NCBI GenBank assembly: GCA_038532435.1
Contig: JBCBAP010000009.1
Span: 1-64,000, forward strand
Reading direction: 5' to 3'
Length of the DNA: 64,000 nucleotides
From: JBCBAP01 sp038532435
GTDB taxonomy: Bacteria > Pseudomonadota > Alphaproteobacteria > Rhodobacterales > Rhodobacteraceae
The notes under the pieces: model-generated
What the model was told of the DNA's origin: nothing
Database searches by the model: none
The model's input: the letters and a program-made list of their open reading frames with translations, nothing else
In this document: one piece after another, positions 1-8,464 of the stretch
Layout of the letters: every line of letters starts with the position of its first letter
Position numbering within the stretch: position 1 is the stretch's first letter
Program-made: the position numbers and the translations under genes

Positions 1-8
1 CAATCAGG

Positions 9-560
9 ATGTGGAAGATCATCGGGGGGATGGCGGCCGGGCTCACGGCCCTGACGTTGGGAGGTGCGCTCTGGGCGCAGCATAACGCGGGCGGCTCCCA
101 CGGAGGGCACGGCACGATCCCGACGGAGCCCGGCGACGCGGGCTTCGCGGCGATAACGGAGATCGTGGAAATCCTTCGGGAGGATCCCGCGACGGACTGG
201 AGTCGCGTCGACATCGACGGGCTGCGGGAGCATCTGGTCGACATGCACACCCTCGTCGAGGGGGCGGTTGTCGTTGCTTCTGCGACCGAACAGGGGCTCC
301 TCATGCGGGTCTCGACCACGGGCCGGGCAGGCGAGGCGGCGTCGCGCATGGTGCCCGCCCACGGGCCGGTCATGGCCGGGGAGACCGGGTGGCGGTCGTC
401 GGTGACACTCGAAGGCGAGGAGATCCTGTGGCATGTCGAGGATCCGACGGGCGCAGAGGTCGCGCAGATCCAGGCGCTCGGGTTCTTCGGCCTCATGGCG
501 ACCGGAGATCACCATCGACCACATCACATGGCGCTTGCCCGGGGTGTGCCGCTCCACTGA
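9..560 (+). CDS. Exported His-rich protein of unknown function
   Basis: A 183-residue protein with an N-terminal hydrophobic stretch (about residues 5-23) ending in a signal-peptidase-like ALWAQ, followed by a His/Gly-rich segment (HNAGGSHGGHG). The C-terminus also carries clustered histidines (GDHHRPHH). The middle holds an alpha-helical region with DIDGLREHLVDMH. The histidine clusters suggest metal binding in the periplasm, but this is inference; I recognise no family. The start lies 8 bases from the window edge, so an earlier start cannot be excluded. It is convergent with the racemase gene to its right. Confidence 0.6.
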   Translation: MWKIIGGMAAGLTALTLGGALWAQHNAGGSHGGHGTIPTEPGDAGFAAITEIVEILREDPATDWSRVDIDGLREHLVDMHTLVEGAVVVASATEQGLLMRVSTTGRAGEAASRMVPAHGPVMAGETGWRSSVTLEGEEILWHVEDPTGAEVAQIQALGFFGLMATGDHHRPHHMALARGVPLH

Positions 561-591
561 TCTGGAGGTTATGGCGGCCCGGGCGAGGGGA

Positions 592-1221
592 TCAGATGGC
601 GGGCAACAGCTTCGCCGCCGCCTCGACCGGGTCGACCACGGGGATGCTCAATTCGTGGCGCAGGGCGCTGGTGAGGGTGGCCATCCCGGCACAGCCGAGC
701 ACGATACAATCCACCCCGTCCTCGTGAAGCGCGAGGGAGGCCTCGTCCATGATCCGGCGGGACGCGGCCTCCGCATCCGTCTCAAGCGCCAGAACCGGGA
801 CGCCGGACGCGCGGACCCGGCCAAGCGCGAACGAGAGGCCGTAGGCCGCGATGTTATCTTCGATCACCCCCACGGACACGGGCAGGGTCGTGACCACGCT
901 GAACCGCCAGTTCCGCATGGCCGCGGTATGAAAGGCCGCCTGCCCGATCCCGATCACCGGCCCGTCGAACATGCCCGCGGCGTCCAGCAGCCCGGTATCA
1001 TCGAAGCAGCCGATGGCGATGCCGTCCGCCTCCGTCTCCCGAATGAGTGCGAGAAGGGGGGCTACTGCGAGGGCGCCATCCTCCGGCCCCTCGATGGCCG
1101 GGGGGCCGAAGTGGGAGGTCACAGCCTCGAACGAAACGCCGGGGACGGCCGCCCGGGCGCAGGCGAGCATGGCACTGGTCATGCTTTGCGTGCTGTTGGG
1201 ATTGATGAAGAGGTAGGACAT
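592..1221 (-). CDS. Asp/Glu/hydantoin racemase family protein
   Basis: A 209-residue protein beginning with the family's Phe-x-Asn-Pro-Asn-Ser motif (FINPNS). Both catalytic cysteines of the two-base racemization mechanism are present: Cys72 in AIGCFDD and Cys177 in VLGCAGM. Length fits cofactor-independent hydantoin or Asp/Glu racemases. The start codon overlaps the stop of the upstream ABC permease by one base, so it is the last gene of the ABC operon running from 5263. That placement suggests the transported compound is an amino-acid derivative, hydantoin-like or N-carbamoyl, whose stereochemistry must be inverted; the exact substrate is not shown by the sequence. Confidence 0.85.
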   Translation of the reverse strand: MSYLFINPNSTQSMTSAMLACARAAVPGVSFEAVTSHFGPPAIEGPEDGALAVAPLLALIRETEADGIAIGCFDDTGLLDAAGMFDGPVIGIGQAAFHTAAMRNWRFSVVTTLPVSVGVIEDNIAAYGLSFALGRVRASGVPVLALETDAEAASRRIMDEASLALHEDGVDCIVLGCAGMATLTSALRHELSIPVVDPVEAAAKLLPAI

Positions 1222-2060
1222 CAGACCATGCCCTGGCCCGCGTCGGACCCGGTCCGCGCGCGCCGCCGGTTCGAGATCCAGAGCGCGGCGAGGAACACCC
1301 CGATGATCAGGAAAGAAAACACGGTGGTGAGCGTGCCGAGGGCGAAAATCACCGGTGTCGTCACATTGGTGGTCATCCCGTAGATTTCGAGCGGCAGGGT
1401 ATTGTGGCTTCCCGCGGTGAGGAGCGTGCGTGCGAACTCGTCATAGCTGAGCGTGAATCCGAACAGTGCGACCCCGATCAGCGACGGCGCGATGATCGGC
1501 AGCACCACATGCCGGATGGTCTGCCACGGGCTCGCGCCGAGGTCCCGCGCCGCCTCCTCATAGGCCCGATCAAACCGGTTGAAGACCGCGAACATGATGA
1601 GGAGGCCGAAGGGCAGGGTCCAGGTGAGCTGCGACCCGAACCCGCTGGTTGACCAGTGCACATCCAGCCCGGATCGGGAGAAGAGGAGCCCCACGCCGAG
1701 AGACACAAGGATCGACGGGATCACCAGCGAGGTGATGATCAGGTAGAAGAGCACGGTCGACCCGGCGAAGCGCTTTCGAAAGGCAAGACCGCCCATCACC
1801 GATACGATGACCGTCGTCACCATCACCATCAGCCCGAGCAAGAAGGACCGGGCAAAGCTGCCCCAGATGTCGCCGACCGCCTGTTCCTCGAACAGATCAA
1901 AGAACCAGTGCAGCGAGACGCCGCGCATGGGGAACGTGAGACCACCGCCCGGGCCTTGGAAGGACAGGATCGCGATGGTCACCGTCGGTCCGTACAGGAA
2001 CACCAGAAACAGCGCGAAGAAGGCCGCGAGCAGGTAGTGGGTGAGACCGCGCCGCTGCAT
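1221..2060 (-). CDS. ABC transporter permease (PotC-type)
   Basis: A 279-residue inner-membrane protein with about six hydrophobic segments and the binding-protein-dependent permease EAA loop (YEEAARDLGASPWQTIRHVVLP) in the second half, which docks on the ATPase. Length and order (downstream of a PotB-type permease) match the PotC/YdcV class of polyamine/opine/iron importers. It lies 3 bases after the preceding permease and overlaps the following racemase start by one base, so it is translationally coupled within the operon. Confidence 0.9.
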   Translation of the reverse strand: MQRRGLTHYLLAAFFALFLVFLYGPTVTIAILSFQGPGGGLTFPMRGVSLHWFFDLFEEQAVGDIWGSFARSFLLGLMVMVTTVIVSVMGGLAFRKRFAGSTVLFYLIITSLVIPSILVSLGVGLLFSRSGLDVHWSTSGFGSQLTWTLPFGLLIMFAVFNRFDRAYEEAARDLGASPWQTIRHVVLPIIAPSLIGVALFGFTLSYDEFARTLLTAGSHNTLPLEIYGMTTNVTTPVIFALGTLTTVFSFLIIGVFLAALWISNRRRARTGSDAGQGMV

Positions 2061-2063
2061 GCC

Positions 2064-2990
2064 CTAGAGCTCCTTCCTGATGTCAACGAAACGCAGCAGG
2101 ATCCCGATGATCATCAGAACGGTGACAAGCAGGATTACCGCCGTCGCGCTCGCGGACGGGTACTGGAGTAGGGCGATGTCATTTGAGATCAGACGTCCGA
2201 CGTTGGCGGACTGGCTGCCGGACATGAACCGGACGGTGATGAAGTCCCCCATCACGAGCGTCACCACGAAGATCGTGCCGATCATGATGCCGGGCTTGGT
2301 CAGCGGAATGATGACGTTCCAGAGCGTCTGCCACCCGGTTGCGCCCGCATCGTAGGCAGCCTCGATCAGCGACCGGTCGATGCGCATCATAGTATTGAAG
2401 ATCGGGACCACCATGAACAGCGTGTAGAGATGGACGAAGGCGAGGATCACCGAAAAGTCCGAGAACAGCAGCCAGTCCAGCGGCTCGTCGATCAGCCCCC
2501 AGGAGATCAGTGTCTGGTTGGCAAGGCCGTTGCGCCCGAGAAACGGGATCCAGGAAATCATCCGGATGATGTTCGACGTCCAGAACGGGATCGTGCAGAG
2601 AAGGAACAGCGCCACCTGCCAGGTCAGTGATCGCACGTGGAACGCGAGGAAATAGGCGACGGTGAAGCCGATCAGCAGGGTGAAGGCCCAGGTGATGGCC
2701 GCGTATTTCAAGGTATTGAAGAACACCCGGTAGGTGACCTCCGACCCGAACAGGAACTCGTAGTTTTCGAACACGAAGGCGGGGAGGATCGAAAATTCTG
2801 TCGCGCGCCAGAAGCTGACGACGACGATCATCACGATCGGCAGCACGAGGAAGATGAGGAGCACGATCGCGAGCGGCGCCGCCATCAGCCAGCCGGACAG
2901 GTGGCGATTGGCAAAGAGGCTGGCCCCGCTGCGCCTCTGTACCTCCTCCCCGGTGGGGGAGGAGGTCTTTTCCTGGAGGATCGAGACCAT
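2064..2990 (-). CDS. ABC transporter permease (PotB-type)
   Basis: A 308-residue inner-membrane permease with an N-terminal cytoplasmic tail, about six transmembrane segments and an EAA loop (IEAAYDAGATGWQTLWNVIIP). I take the start at 2990, because the ATG there overlaps the stop of the substrate-binding protein gene by one base (TGATG) and gives a normal PotB-length product. The open frame continues upstream into the binding-protein gene without meaning. It pairs with the PotC-type permease to form the channel. Confidence 0.9.
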   Translation of the reverse strand: MVSILQEKTSSPTGEEVQRRSGASLFANRHLSGWLMAAPLAIVLLIFLVLPIVMIVVVSFWRATEFSILPAFVFENYEFLFGSEVTYRVFFNTLKYAAITWAFTLLIGFTVAYFLAFHVRSLTWQVALFLLCTIPFWTSNIIRMISWIPFLGRNGLANQTLISWGLIDEPLDWLLFSDFSVILAFVHLYTLFMVVPIFNTMMRIDRSLIEAAYDAGATGWQTLWNVIIPLTKPGIMIGTIFVVTLVMGDFITVRFMSGSQSANVGRLISNDIALLQYPSASATAVILLVTVLMIIGILLRFVDIRKEL

Positions 2991-4258
2991 CAGGCCGCGA
3001 TGAACTCGTTCCATTTGCGAACCATGTACTGGTTCTCGTCCATGACTGCGTTCCAGCAGGCCACGGCACCCATCCGGTCGTAGAAGGATCCGCCGTCGCG
3101 CACCGCGCCCGCCTTTTCCATGACCGTGCCGAAGGGGTTGGTGATGTCGCCCTGGGCGGGCTTGCCTTCGAACCAGAAGCCCCACTCATCCTCGGACATG
3201 TAGTTCTTCGAGGTTTCCGGCACGGCGGAATAGTAACCCTGCCGCATGAGGAAGCCGCCGACCCAGCCGTCGAGGTACCAGTTGATATACTCATAGGCGG
3301 CCTCAAGCTCGAGGCCGGAGAGGTTGGCCGACAGTCCGATGCCGCCGCCCCAGGACCGGTAGCCCTCCGCCAGCGGCTGGTAGACGCAAGGAATGCCCTG
3401 GCTGCGCACAGCGGTGATGGCCGGGGACCACATGGACTGGATGACCACCTCGCCGGAGGCCATGAGGTTCACGCTTTCATCGAAGGTCTTCCAGAACGCG
3501 CGGAACTGCCCGTTCTTTTTTGCCTCGGTGAAGATCGCCATGGTCTTGTCGATCTCCTCCCGGGTCATGTTGCCCTTGTCACCATACTGGACCTCGCCCA
3601 TCGCCTCGCAGACCATCGCCGCGTCCATGATGCCGATGGAGGAGATGTCGAGGATCGATGCCTTGCCCTTGAACTCCGGGTTCAGCAGCTCCGTCCAGCT
3701 GGAGATCGAGCGGCCGATGAGGTCCGGGCGGATGCCCAGCGTGTCGGCGTTGTAGATCGTGGGGATCAGGGTCATCCAGCCGGTTTCGGTGTCGGAGAAG
3801 GTGGTGCCGTTCGCCCCCTCGACGAAGCCGACGGAATGGGGGGCCGTTCCCTGGGCGATGACGCTTTCCGGCGTCAGCTTTCCCGATTTGAAGATGCCGA
3901 CGATCTTGTCGTAATTCTTGATCTTCGACGTATCCATGGCCTGAAGGTTGCCGGTCGGCCAGACCTTCTTGCAAATCCAGTATTCGATGTCTGCGATGTC
4001 GAAGCTCTTGGGCTGGGTCGCCGCGCGCTGGGTGACCGCGTCGGAATCGAGCGCGGTCATCTCGAGCGTGAAACCCAGATCCTCCTTCACCTTTTTTGCC
4101 ACCTCGTTGAGGTTGGATACGCCGGTGCCGAACTGGCGCAAGGTCACATCCTTGATGTTCTGGGCCCAGATCGTGGGCGCGCCGAGCGTGGACGCAGCCA
4201 CCCCCGCGGCGGTGCCCTTCAACATCGAACGACGGCTGATGCCGAGTGGTTTGGTCAT
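2990..4258 (-). CDS. ABC transporter substrate-binding protein, Tat-exported (PotD-type)
   Basis: A 422-residue periplasmic solute-binding protein. The N-terminus has a twin-arginine motif (SRRSMLKG, residues 9-16), a hydrophobic core and an AxA-like cleavage site near IWAQ. The body resembles PotD/spermidine-putrescine and related group-1 binding proteins, with a conserved Trp-Gly-Gly-Gly-Ile-Gly segment and a Tyr-Glu-Tyr-Ile-Asn-Trp-Tyr helix. It is the second gene of the operon, 21 bases after the ATPase. The ligand cannot be named; the linked racemase favours an amino-acid derivative over a polyamine. Confidence 0.9.
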   Translation of the reverse strand: MTKPLGISRRSMLKGTAAGVAASTLGAPTIWAQNIKDVTLRQFGTGVSNLNEVAKKVKEDLGFTLEMTALDSDAVTQRAATQPKSFDIADIEYWICKKVWPTGNLQAMDTSKIKNYDKIVGIFKSGKLTPESVIAQGTAPHSVGFVEGANGTTFSDTETGWMTLIPTIYNADTLGIRPDLIGRSISSWTELLNPEFKGKASILDISSIGIMDAAMVCEAMGEVQYGDKGNMTREEIDKTMAIFTEAKKNGQFRAFWKTFDESVNLMASGEVVIQSMWSPAITAVRSQGIPCVYQPLAEGYRSWGGGIGLSANLSGLELEAAYEYINWYLDGWVGGFLMRQGYYSAVPETSKNYMSEDEWGFWFEGKPAQGDITNPFGTVMEKAGAVRDGGSFYDRMGAVACWNAVMDENQYMVRKWNEFIAA

Positions 4259-4279
4259 CGTGGTAACTCCCTGTTCTCG

Positions 4280-5263
4280 TTAGCGTGTCAGCGCGTGGAG
4301 CGCGGTATCTTCCCAGGCGAGGCCGACACGCTGCCCCGGCTGGATCGGTTTTTCGAAGAAGGCATGCTCCGGCAGCAGGGCCGTGAGGTCCTGATCCCCC
4401 GCCGCACGGACGGAGAGCGAGACCTGCGCGCCCTGGTATTCGATGCTGGTGATCATGCCGTCGAGTCTGCCCGCCCCGCTCTCGGTCAGGTCGAGCCGGT
4501 CGGACCGGATCGCGAAATGGCCCTCGGGCAGGGCAATCACGTTGTGCCCGCCCATAAATCGGGCGACGAATTCGGTTCGCGGGGCGGACCAGACGGCCCG
4601 GGCGGGCCCGGCCTGTTCGATGACGGCGTTGTTCATGACCACGATCTCATCGGCGAGGGCAAGCGCCTCGTCCTGGCTGTGGGTGACATGGATGAACGTG
4701 ATGCCAAGCTCCTGCTGCAGCCGCTTGAGCTCCCCGCGCATCCGGATCCGGAGAAAGGGATCGAGGGCGGAAAGCGGCTCGTCGAGCAGCAGCACCTGCG
4801 GTTCAGTGATCAGGGCGCGGGCCAGCGCCACACGCTGCTGCTGCCCTCCGGAAAGCTGGTCGGGGAGCCGCTCCGCGTACCCCGCCATGTCTACAAGCGC
4901 GAGCAGCTCGTCCGCCTTTGCGTGGCGATGGGCGCGGTCCACTCCCTTCATCTTGAGGCTGAAGGCGACATTGTCCCGTACAGTGAGGTGCGGAAACAGC
5001 GCATAGTTTTGAAACATCATGGCGGTGCCGCGACGGGCGGGGGGCAGACGGGCGATGTCCTTCCCGCCGAGGATGATGGCGCCGGCGCTCACCTCTTCGT
5101 GCCCGGCGATCATGCGCAGCGTCGAGGTCTTGCCGCAGCCGGACGGGCCCAGAAGGCAGACATAGCTGCCTGCGCGAAAGAGGTGGGTGATGTCCCGCAC
5201 GGCCACTGTCGCGCCGTACTGCTTGGTTACCGCCACAAGCTCCAGATCGTCCGCAATGCGCAT
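4280..5263 (-). CDS. ABC transporter ATP-binding protein (PotA-type)
   Basis: A 327-residue ATPase. Walker A is GPSGCGKT at 39-46, Q-loop Gln85, signature LSGGQ at 137-141, Walker B LLLDEP at 158-163, and switch His195 (HVTHSQDEA). The C-terminal 90 residues form a TOBE-type domain, as in PotA/FbpC importers. It is the first gene of the operon, followed by the binding protein, two permeases and the racemase, all on the minus strand with minimal spacing. It is divergent from the GntR regulator at 5492, which probably controls it. Confidence 0.92.
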   Translation of the reverse strand: MRIADDLELVAVTKQYGATVAVRDITHLFRAGSYVCLLGPSGCGKTSTLRMIAGHEEVSAGAIILGGKDIARLPPARRGTAMMFQNYALFPHLTVRDNVAFSLKMKGVDRAHRHAKADELLALVDMAGYAERLPDQLSGGQQQRVALARALITEPQVLLLDEPLSALDPFLRIRMRGELKRLQQELGITFIHVTHSQDEALALADEIVVMNNAVIEQAGPARAVWSAPRTEFVARFMGGHNVIALPEGHFAIRSDRLDLTESGAGRLDGMITSIEYQGAQVSLSVRAAGDQDLTALLPEHAFFEKPIQPGQRVGLAWEDTALHALTR

Positions 5264-5400
5264 TGCATGCCTCCTGTGCCTCGAGCGTGATCAGGAGGGC
5301 GCAGTCTGCAAAGCATTGCGGCAGATCGGCGGTGCTTTTCCATCGGCGTTGCACGAAATTTCCGCAGATCGCAGACCTGTTGTCCGCAAAAAGAGCAAAA

Positions 5401-5410
5401 TTGTATGCAA
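5401..5410. promoter_or_regulatory. Candidate GntR operator
   Basis: TTGTATGCAA is a near-perfect 10-base palindrome (one central mismatch pair) in the 228-base space between the divergent ABC operon and the FadR-type GntR gene. FadR-subfamily GntR proteins often bind short palindromes of the TTGTATACAA type. Location and symmetry are seen; binding is inferred. Confidence 0.3.
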
Positions 5411-5491
5411 TATATTTCAGTCCTGACGACAAAAATCTCTCGCTTGTCTCCGCAAACAGAATCACTCAAAAGTCCGCCAGATGGGAGCGAG

Positions 5492-6184
5492 ATGTTGAAA
5501 GAGTTGCGAAAGAGCCCGGGTGGACGGGCCGCGCGGATCGTGGCGGAACTGACCGAAGCGATCCATGAACACCGCATGGCCCCGGGCATGAAGCTCGGCG
5601 AGGACGAGGTTTGCGAGATCTTCGGCGTGGGCCGGACCGTGACGCGACAGGCGTTCCAGATGCTCGCCCATGAACAGCTTTTGACCATTGAGCCGAACCG
5701 CGGTGCCTTCGTCGCTCAACCGTCGATCCGGGAGGCGCGGGAGGTTTTCGAGGCCCGTGCGCTGCTCGAACCCCGGACCGCCCATTCGGCGGCGACCCGG
5801 GCGACGCCCGAGGACATTGAAACCCTGCGAACTCATGTGACGCAGGAACACGCCGCGCTCGCCGCCGGACAGAACGGGCAGGCGTTGAAGCTTTCCGGCA
5901 AGTTCCATCTGGAGATTGCGGCGATCGCGGATCAGGGGACGATCGCGGAGATCATCCGGCAGCTCGTTTCCCGCTCCTCTCTGGTCATCGCGCTCTACTG
6001 GCGGCGACGCAGCGCGATGTGCGAAAGCCACGCCCACGATGCGCTCATCGACGCGCTCTCGGCGCAGGACGCCCCGCTCGCGGAGGAGTTGATGCAGGGT
6101 CATCTGGTCGACCTTCTCTCGCTGCTCGACCTGCATGAGCCGAGCGATGCTCCGAAATCCCTCCACGAGGCGTTGGGCCTGTGA
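5492..6184 (+). CDS. GntR family transcriptional regulator, FadR subfamily
   Basis: A 230-residue regulator. An N-terminal winged helix-turn-helix (about residues 15-75; LGEDEVCEIFGVGRTVTRQAFQML and a wing ending in EPNRGAFVA) is followed by an all-helical FCD ligand-binding domain with metal-binding-type histidines (KFHLEIAAIA and ESHAHDALIDAL). I chose the ATG at 5492, preceded by GGGAGCGAG, over a longer frame from 5405. It is divergent from the ABC/racemase operon and overlaps the downstream GNAT gene by 4 bases (GTGA), so it probably senses an organic-acid or amino-acid ligand related to the transported substrate. Confidence 0.88.
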   Translation: MLKELRKSPGGRAARIVAELTEAIHEHRMAPGMKLGEDEVCEIFGVGRTVTRQAFQMLAHEQLLTIEPNRGAFVAQPSIREAREVFEARALLEPRTAHSAATRATPEDIETLRTHVTQEHAALAAGQNGQALKLSGKFHLEIAAIADQGTIAEIIRQLVSRSSLVIALYWRRRSAMCESHAHDALIDALSAQDAPLAEELMQGHLVDLLSLLDLHEPSDAPKSLHEALGL

Positions 6185-7011
6185 CCCGGTTCCGCCGCCT
6201 TACGGTGGAGGACCTCGACACGGTGCTCGAATGGGCCGCGGCGGAGGGGTGGAACCCGGGTTGGGACGACGCTGAAGCCTTTCACCGTGCGGATCCGGCG
6301 GGGTTCTTCGGCGCGGAGGTGGACGGCAGGCTGGTCGCCGCAATCTCGGTCGTCAATCACACGCCGACGTTCGCCTTTCTGGGCCTCTATATCTGTCAGC
6401 CCGACATGCGGGGGAAGGGGATCGGCCTTGCCCTCTGGCAGCACGCGGTGGCCCATGCGGGGGAGCGGTGCATCGGGCTCGACGGTGTGCCGGATCAGCA
6501 GGAGAACTACCGCGCCTCCGGTTTCGTGCTGACCGGGCAGACCACACGCTACACCGGCCCGCTCGCAATCGGAGAAGCGGGCGGGGTTCGGGAAGCTCAG
6601 GCTGCGGATCTGGAGCATCTGATCGCGCGCGAGGGCCGCGCTTCCGGCGTTATCAAGCCGGGCTTCATGGAGCCATGGTTTGCCGGGACGGCCCGCCGCA
6701 GAACCTGGGTAGATGGCCCGGTCGGAACACCGCGCAGCCTCGCGACGCTGCGGGAGTGCCGGTCCGGCTACAAGATCGGGCCGCTGGTGGCGGAGGATGA
6801 AGCGTCCACCCGTCGCCTGCTCTGTCGGATCGCGGAGATCACGGGGTCCGCGGAGGTCTCCGTGGATGTCCCCGCCTCGGCCGCACCACTTGCCCGGATG
6901 CTGGAGCAGATGGAACTCGCAACCGGTTTCGTGACCGCGCGGATGTACCGGGGGGGGGCACCGACCGGGGCGGCGCCGTTCTACGCCGTCGCGACGCTCG
7001 AGCTCGGCTGA
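6181..7011 (+). CDS. GNAT family N-acetyltransferase
   Basis: A 276-residue protein with a GTG start inside the GntR stop (GTGA overlap). The N-terminal half is a GNAT domain: the acetyl-CoA pyrophosphate loop is QPDMRGKGIGLAL (about residues 78-90), followed by a G-x-x-x-x-Q-x-x-N-Y-x-x-x-G-F segment typical of the fold's last strand. The C-terminal half resembles the second domain found in GNAT/DUF1248 proteins (SGYKIGPLVAEDEASTRRLL). Its operon position with the regulator suggests acetylation of an amine linked to the ABC substrate; the substrate is unknown. Confidence 0.85.
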   Translation: MTRFRRLTVEDLDTVLEWAAAEGWNPGWDDAEAFHRADPAGFFGAEVDGRLVAAISVVNHTPTFAFLGLYICQPDMRGKGIGLALWQHAVAHAGERCIGLDGVPDQQENYRASGFVLTGQTTRYTGPLAIGEAGGVREAQAADLEHLIAREGRASGVIKPGFMEPWFAGTARRRTWVDGPVGTPRSLATLRECRSGYKIGPLVAEDEASTRRLLCRIAEITGSAEVSVDVPASAAPLARMLEQMELATGFVTARMYRGGAPTGAAPFYAVATLELG

Positions 7012-7020
7012 GATCCCCGC

Positions 7021-7893
7021 CTAGGCCATCTGGTGCAGCTTGCCGCCATAAAGGTCCGCATGCTGCAGCACCGTGTCGACGATACGGTCTCCCACGGCGC
7101 GGATATGAGGCTCATGGCGCGCATCATTGTGGAAGACGATGTGCTGGGACTCCGTCAGTTCCTCGATGACGTCGCCGTGCCTGCGCAGGCCCGGGATGCT
7201 GTCCCCGATAAAGCAGGGCAGGACCGCGACGCCCACACCGGAGATCACCAGATCGAAGAGCGTGCCCGGGTTACTCACATAGGTCGCGATGTCGTCCGCA
7301 TGGTTTTCCAGCACCCACGCGCTTGACCGCGTCACCGCATGATCGGGCTCAATCCCGATCCAGGGCAGGGCCGCACCCTGTCCGAGGGAATCGTGGACGA
7401 AGGCGGCGTAAGCCACGTCCGTGAGACGGCGGCTTGCGAGGTTCGGGCTCGTGGGTGCAGCGTTGCGCAGGCCGATATCAATCTCTCGCTGTTCGATGTT
7501 CATCCGCGCCTCCCCGGTGAGGAGCATGACGTCGAAGTCGTCGTCAGGCAGCGACAGGCGGGAGAAGCGCTGGGCGAGAAACCGCATCGTCCAGGTGCCA
7601 CCGGACAGGCGCACCCGAGGCCGGGAGCCTCGATTGCCGAGCCAGCGTTCGAAATCCTGAACGCCCTGCGCCATGGGGCGCAGCTCCGCCAGCACGGTTT
7701 CCCCGTCGCGGGTCAGCTCGTATCCGCTGCGATAGCGGTGAAAGAGCTTCATGCCGATGGCGCTCTCCAGCTGTGCCATCCTGCGGCCCAGTGTGGCCGG
7801 GGATGAATCGAGCTTTCGCGCAGCCTCGGAGATGGTGCCGCACTGCGCCACCACAACGAAAACCTGAAGGTCGTTCAGACTGAGGTTTTTCAT
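7021..7893 (-). CDS. LysR family transcriptional regulator
   Basis: A 290-residue regulator starting MKNLSLNDLQVFVVVA, with the LysR helix-turn-helix (GTISEAARKLDSSPATLGRRMAQLE) and a periplasmic-binding-protein-like effector domain (DIGLRNAAP and VISGVGVAVLPCF). I prefer the ATG at 7893 to the longer open frame from 7977, because it gives the canonical LysR N-terminus. It is divergent from a 48-codon ORF at 7989. It ends 9 bases from the convergent GNAT gene. Confidence 0.88.
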   Translation of the reverse strand: MKNLSLNDLQVFVVVAQCGTISEAARKLDSSPATLGRRMAQLESAIGMKLFHRYRSGYELTRDGETVLAELRPMAQGVQDFERWLGNRGSRPRVRLSGGTWTMRFLAQRFSRLSLPDDDFDVMLLTGEARMNIEQREIDIGLRNAAPTSPNLASRRLTDVAYAAFVHDSLGQGAALPWIGIEPDHAVTRSSAWVLENHADDIATYVSNPGTLFDLVISGVGVAVLPCFIGDSIPGLRRHGDVIEELTESQHIVFHNDARHEPHIRAVGDRIVDTVLQHADLYGGKLHQMA

Positions 7894-7988
7894 TTCCGAA
7901 AGATACCTCTCAAACGTGACGGCTATCCGAAAAGGCCCTCCCAGCCTCAATCTTACTGCACTGCGGCATACACGCAAGGAGAGAGATC

Positions 7989-8135
7989 ATGATGGCTGTC
8001 ATTCACACAAATCCGTTTCGTCAACTTCGCCCATGGGAGGTGGAGGACGACTTCTACCGGACCCATGACGGGCGCACGTTCCGCGAGTTGCGCGCGCTGA
8101 TCGTCCGGCTGCGCGCATCCATGAAGGTGCGTTAA
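7989..8135 (+). CDS. Small basic protein of 48 residues, unknown
   Basis: A short ORF beginning ATGATG, preceded by a near-perfect ribosome binding site (AAGGAGAGAG, 7978-7987). The product has an N-terminal MMAVIHTNPFRQLRPWE segment, a DDFYRTHDG turn and a basic amphipathic C-terminus (RTFRELRALIVRLRASMKVR). It sits divergently from the LysR regulator in a typical regulator-target arrangement. The strong ribosome binding site and ordered codon use support translation. I recognise no family; it could be a small regulatory or membrane-associating protein. Confidence 0.5.
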   Translation: MMAVIHTNPFRQLRPWEVEDDFYRTHDGRTFRELRALIVRLRASMKVR

Positions 8136-8464
8136 AGCACTTCACGGAAACACTAAAAACGCTTGAGGCCTGTCATGCGATCCACCGAAGAACATAATCT
8201 GCGCGCGACTGCACATCGCCCGACGCTTCGACCGGTCGCCGAACTTGGCATCGTTTCCCAATCGCAGCTTATGCGCGAAACAACCCTGGATTGTAGCGCT
8301 GATGCGGCGAAGTGGGGCGCGAGCGGCGGAGGAACCGTAGGCCTCAAGCCCGATTCACACCTCTTTGCTGCATTTGCGAATGTGCGGCGCAACACAGGCT
8401 GTGGTGCCTCCGTGCACCGCCTTCGACTCATGCCCCTCCGTCCCCAGAACTGGAGACCCACGCG
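8136..8464. other. Intergenic stretch upstream of the saccharide cluster
   Basis: About 330 bases without a convincing gene. A 101-codon frame (8163-8468) lacks a good ribosome binding site and has no recognisable motif, so I do not call it. The stretch presumably carries the promoter of the five-gene operon starting at 8465. I saw no strong terminator or operator in it. Confidence 0.5.

Noticed and set aside
3836..5290. 484-codon plus-strand frame over the ABC genes
   Set aside because: Antisense shadow of the ABC ATPase and binding-protein genes, whose motifs are clear on the minus strand.
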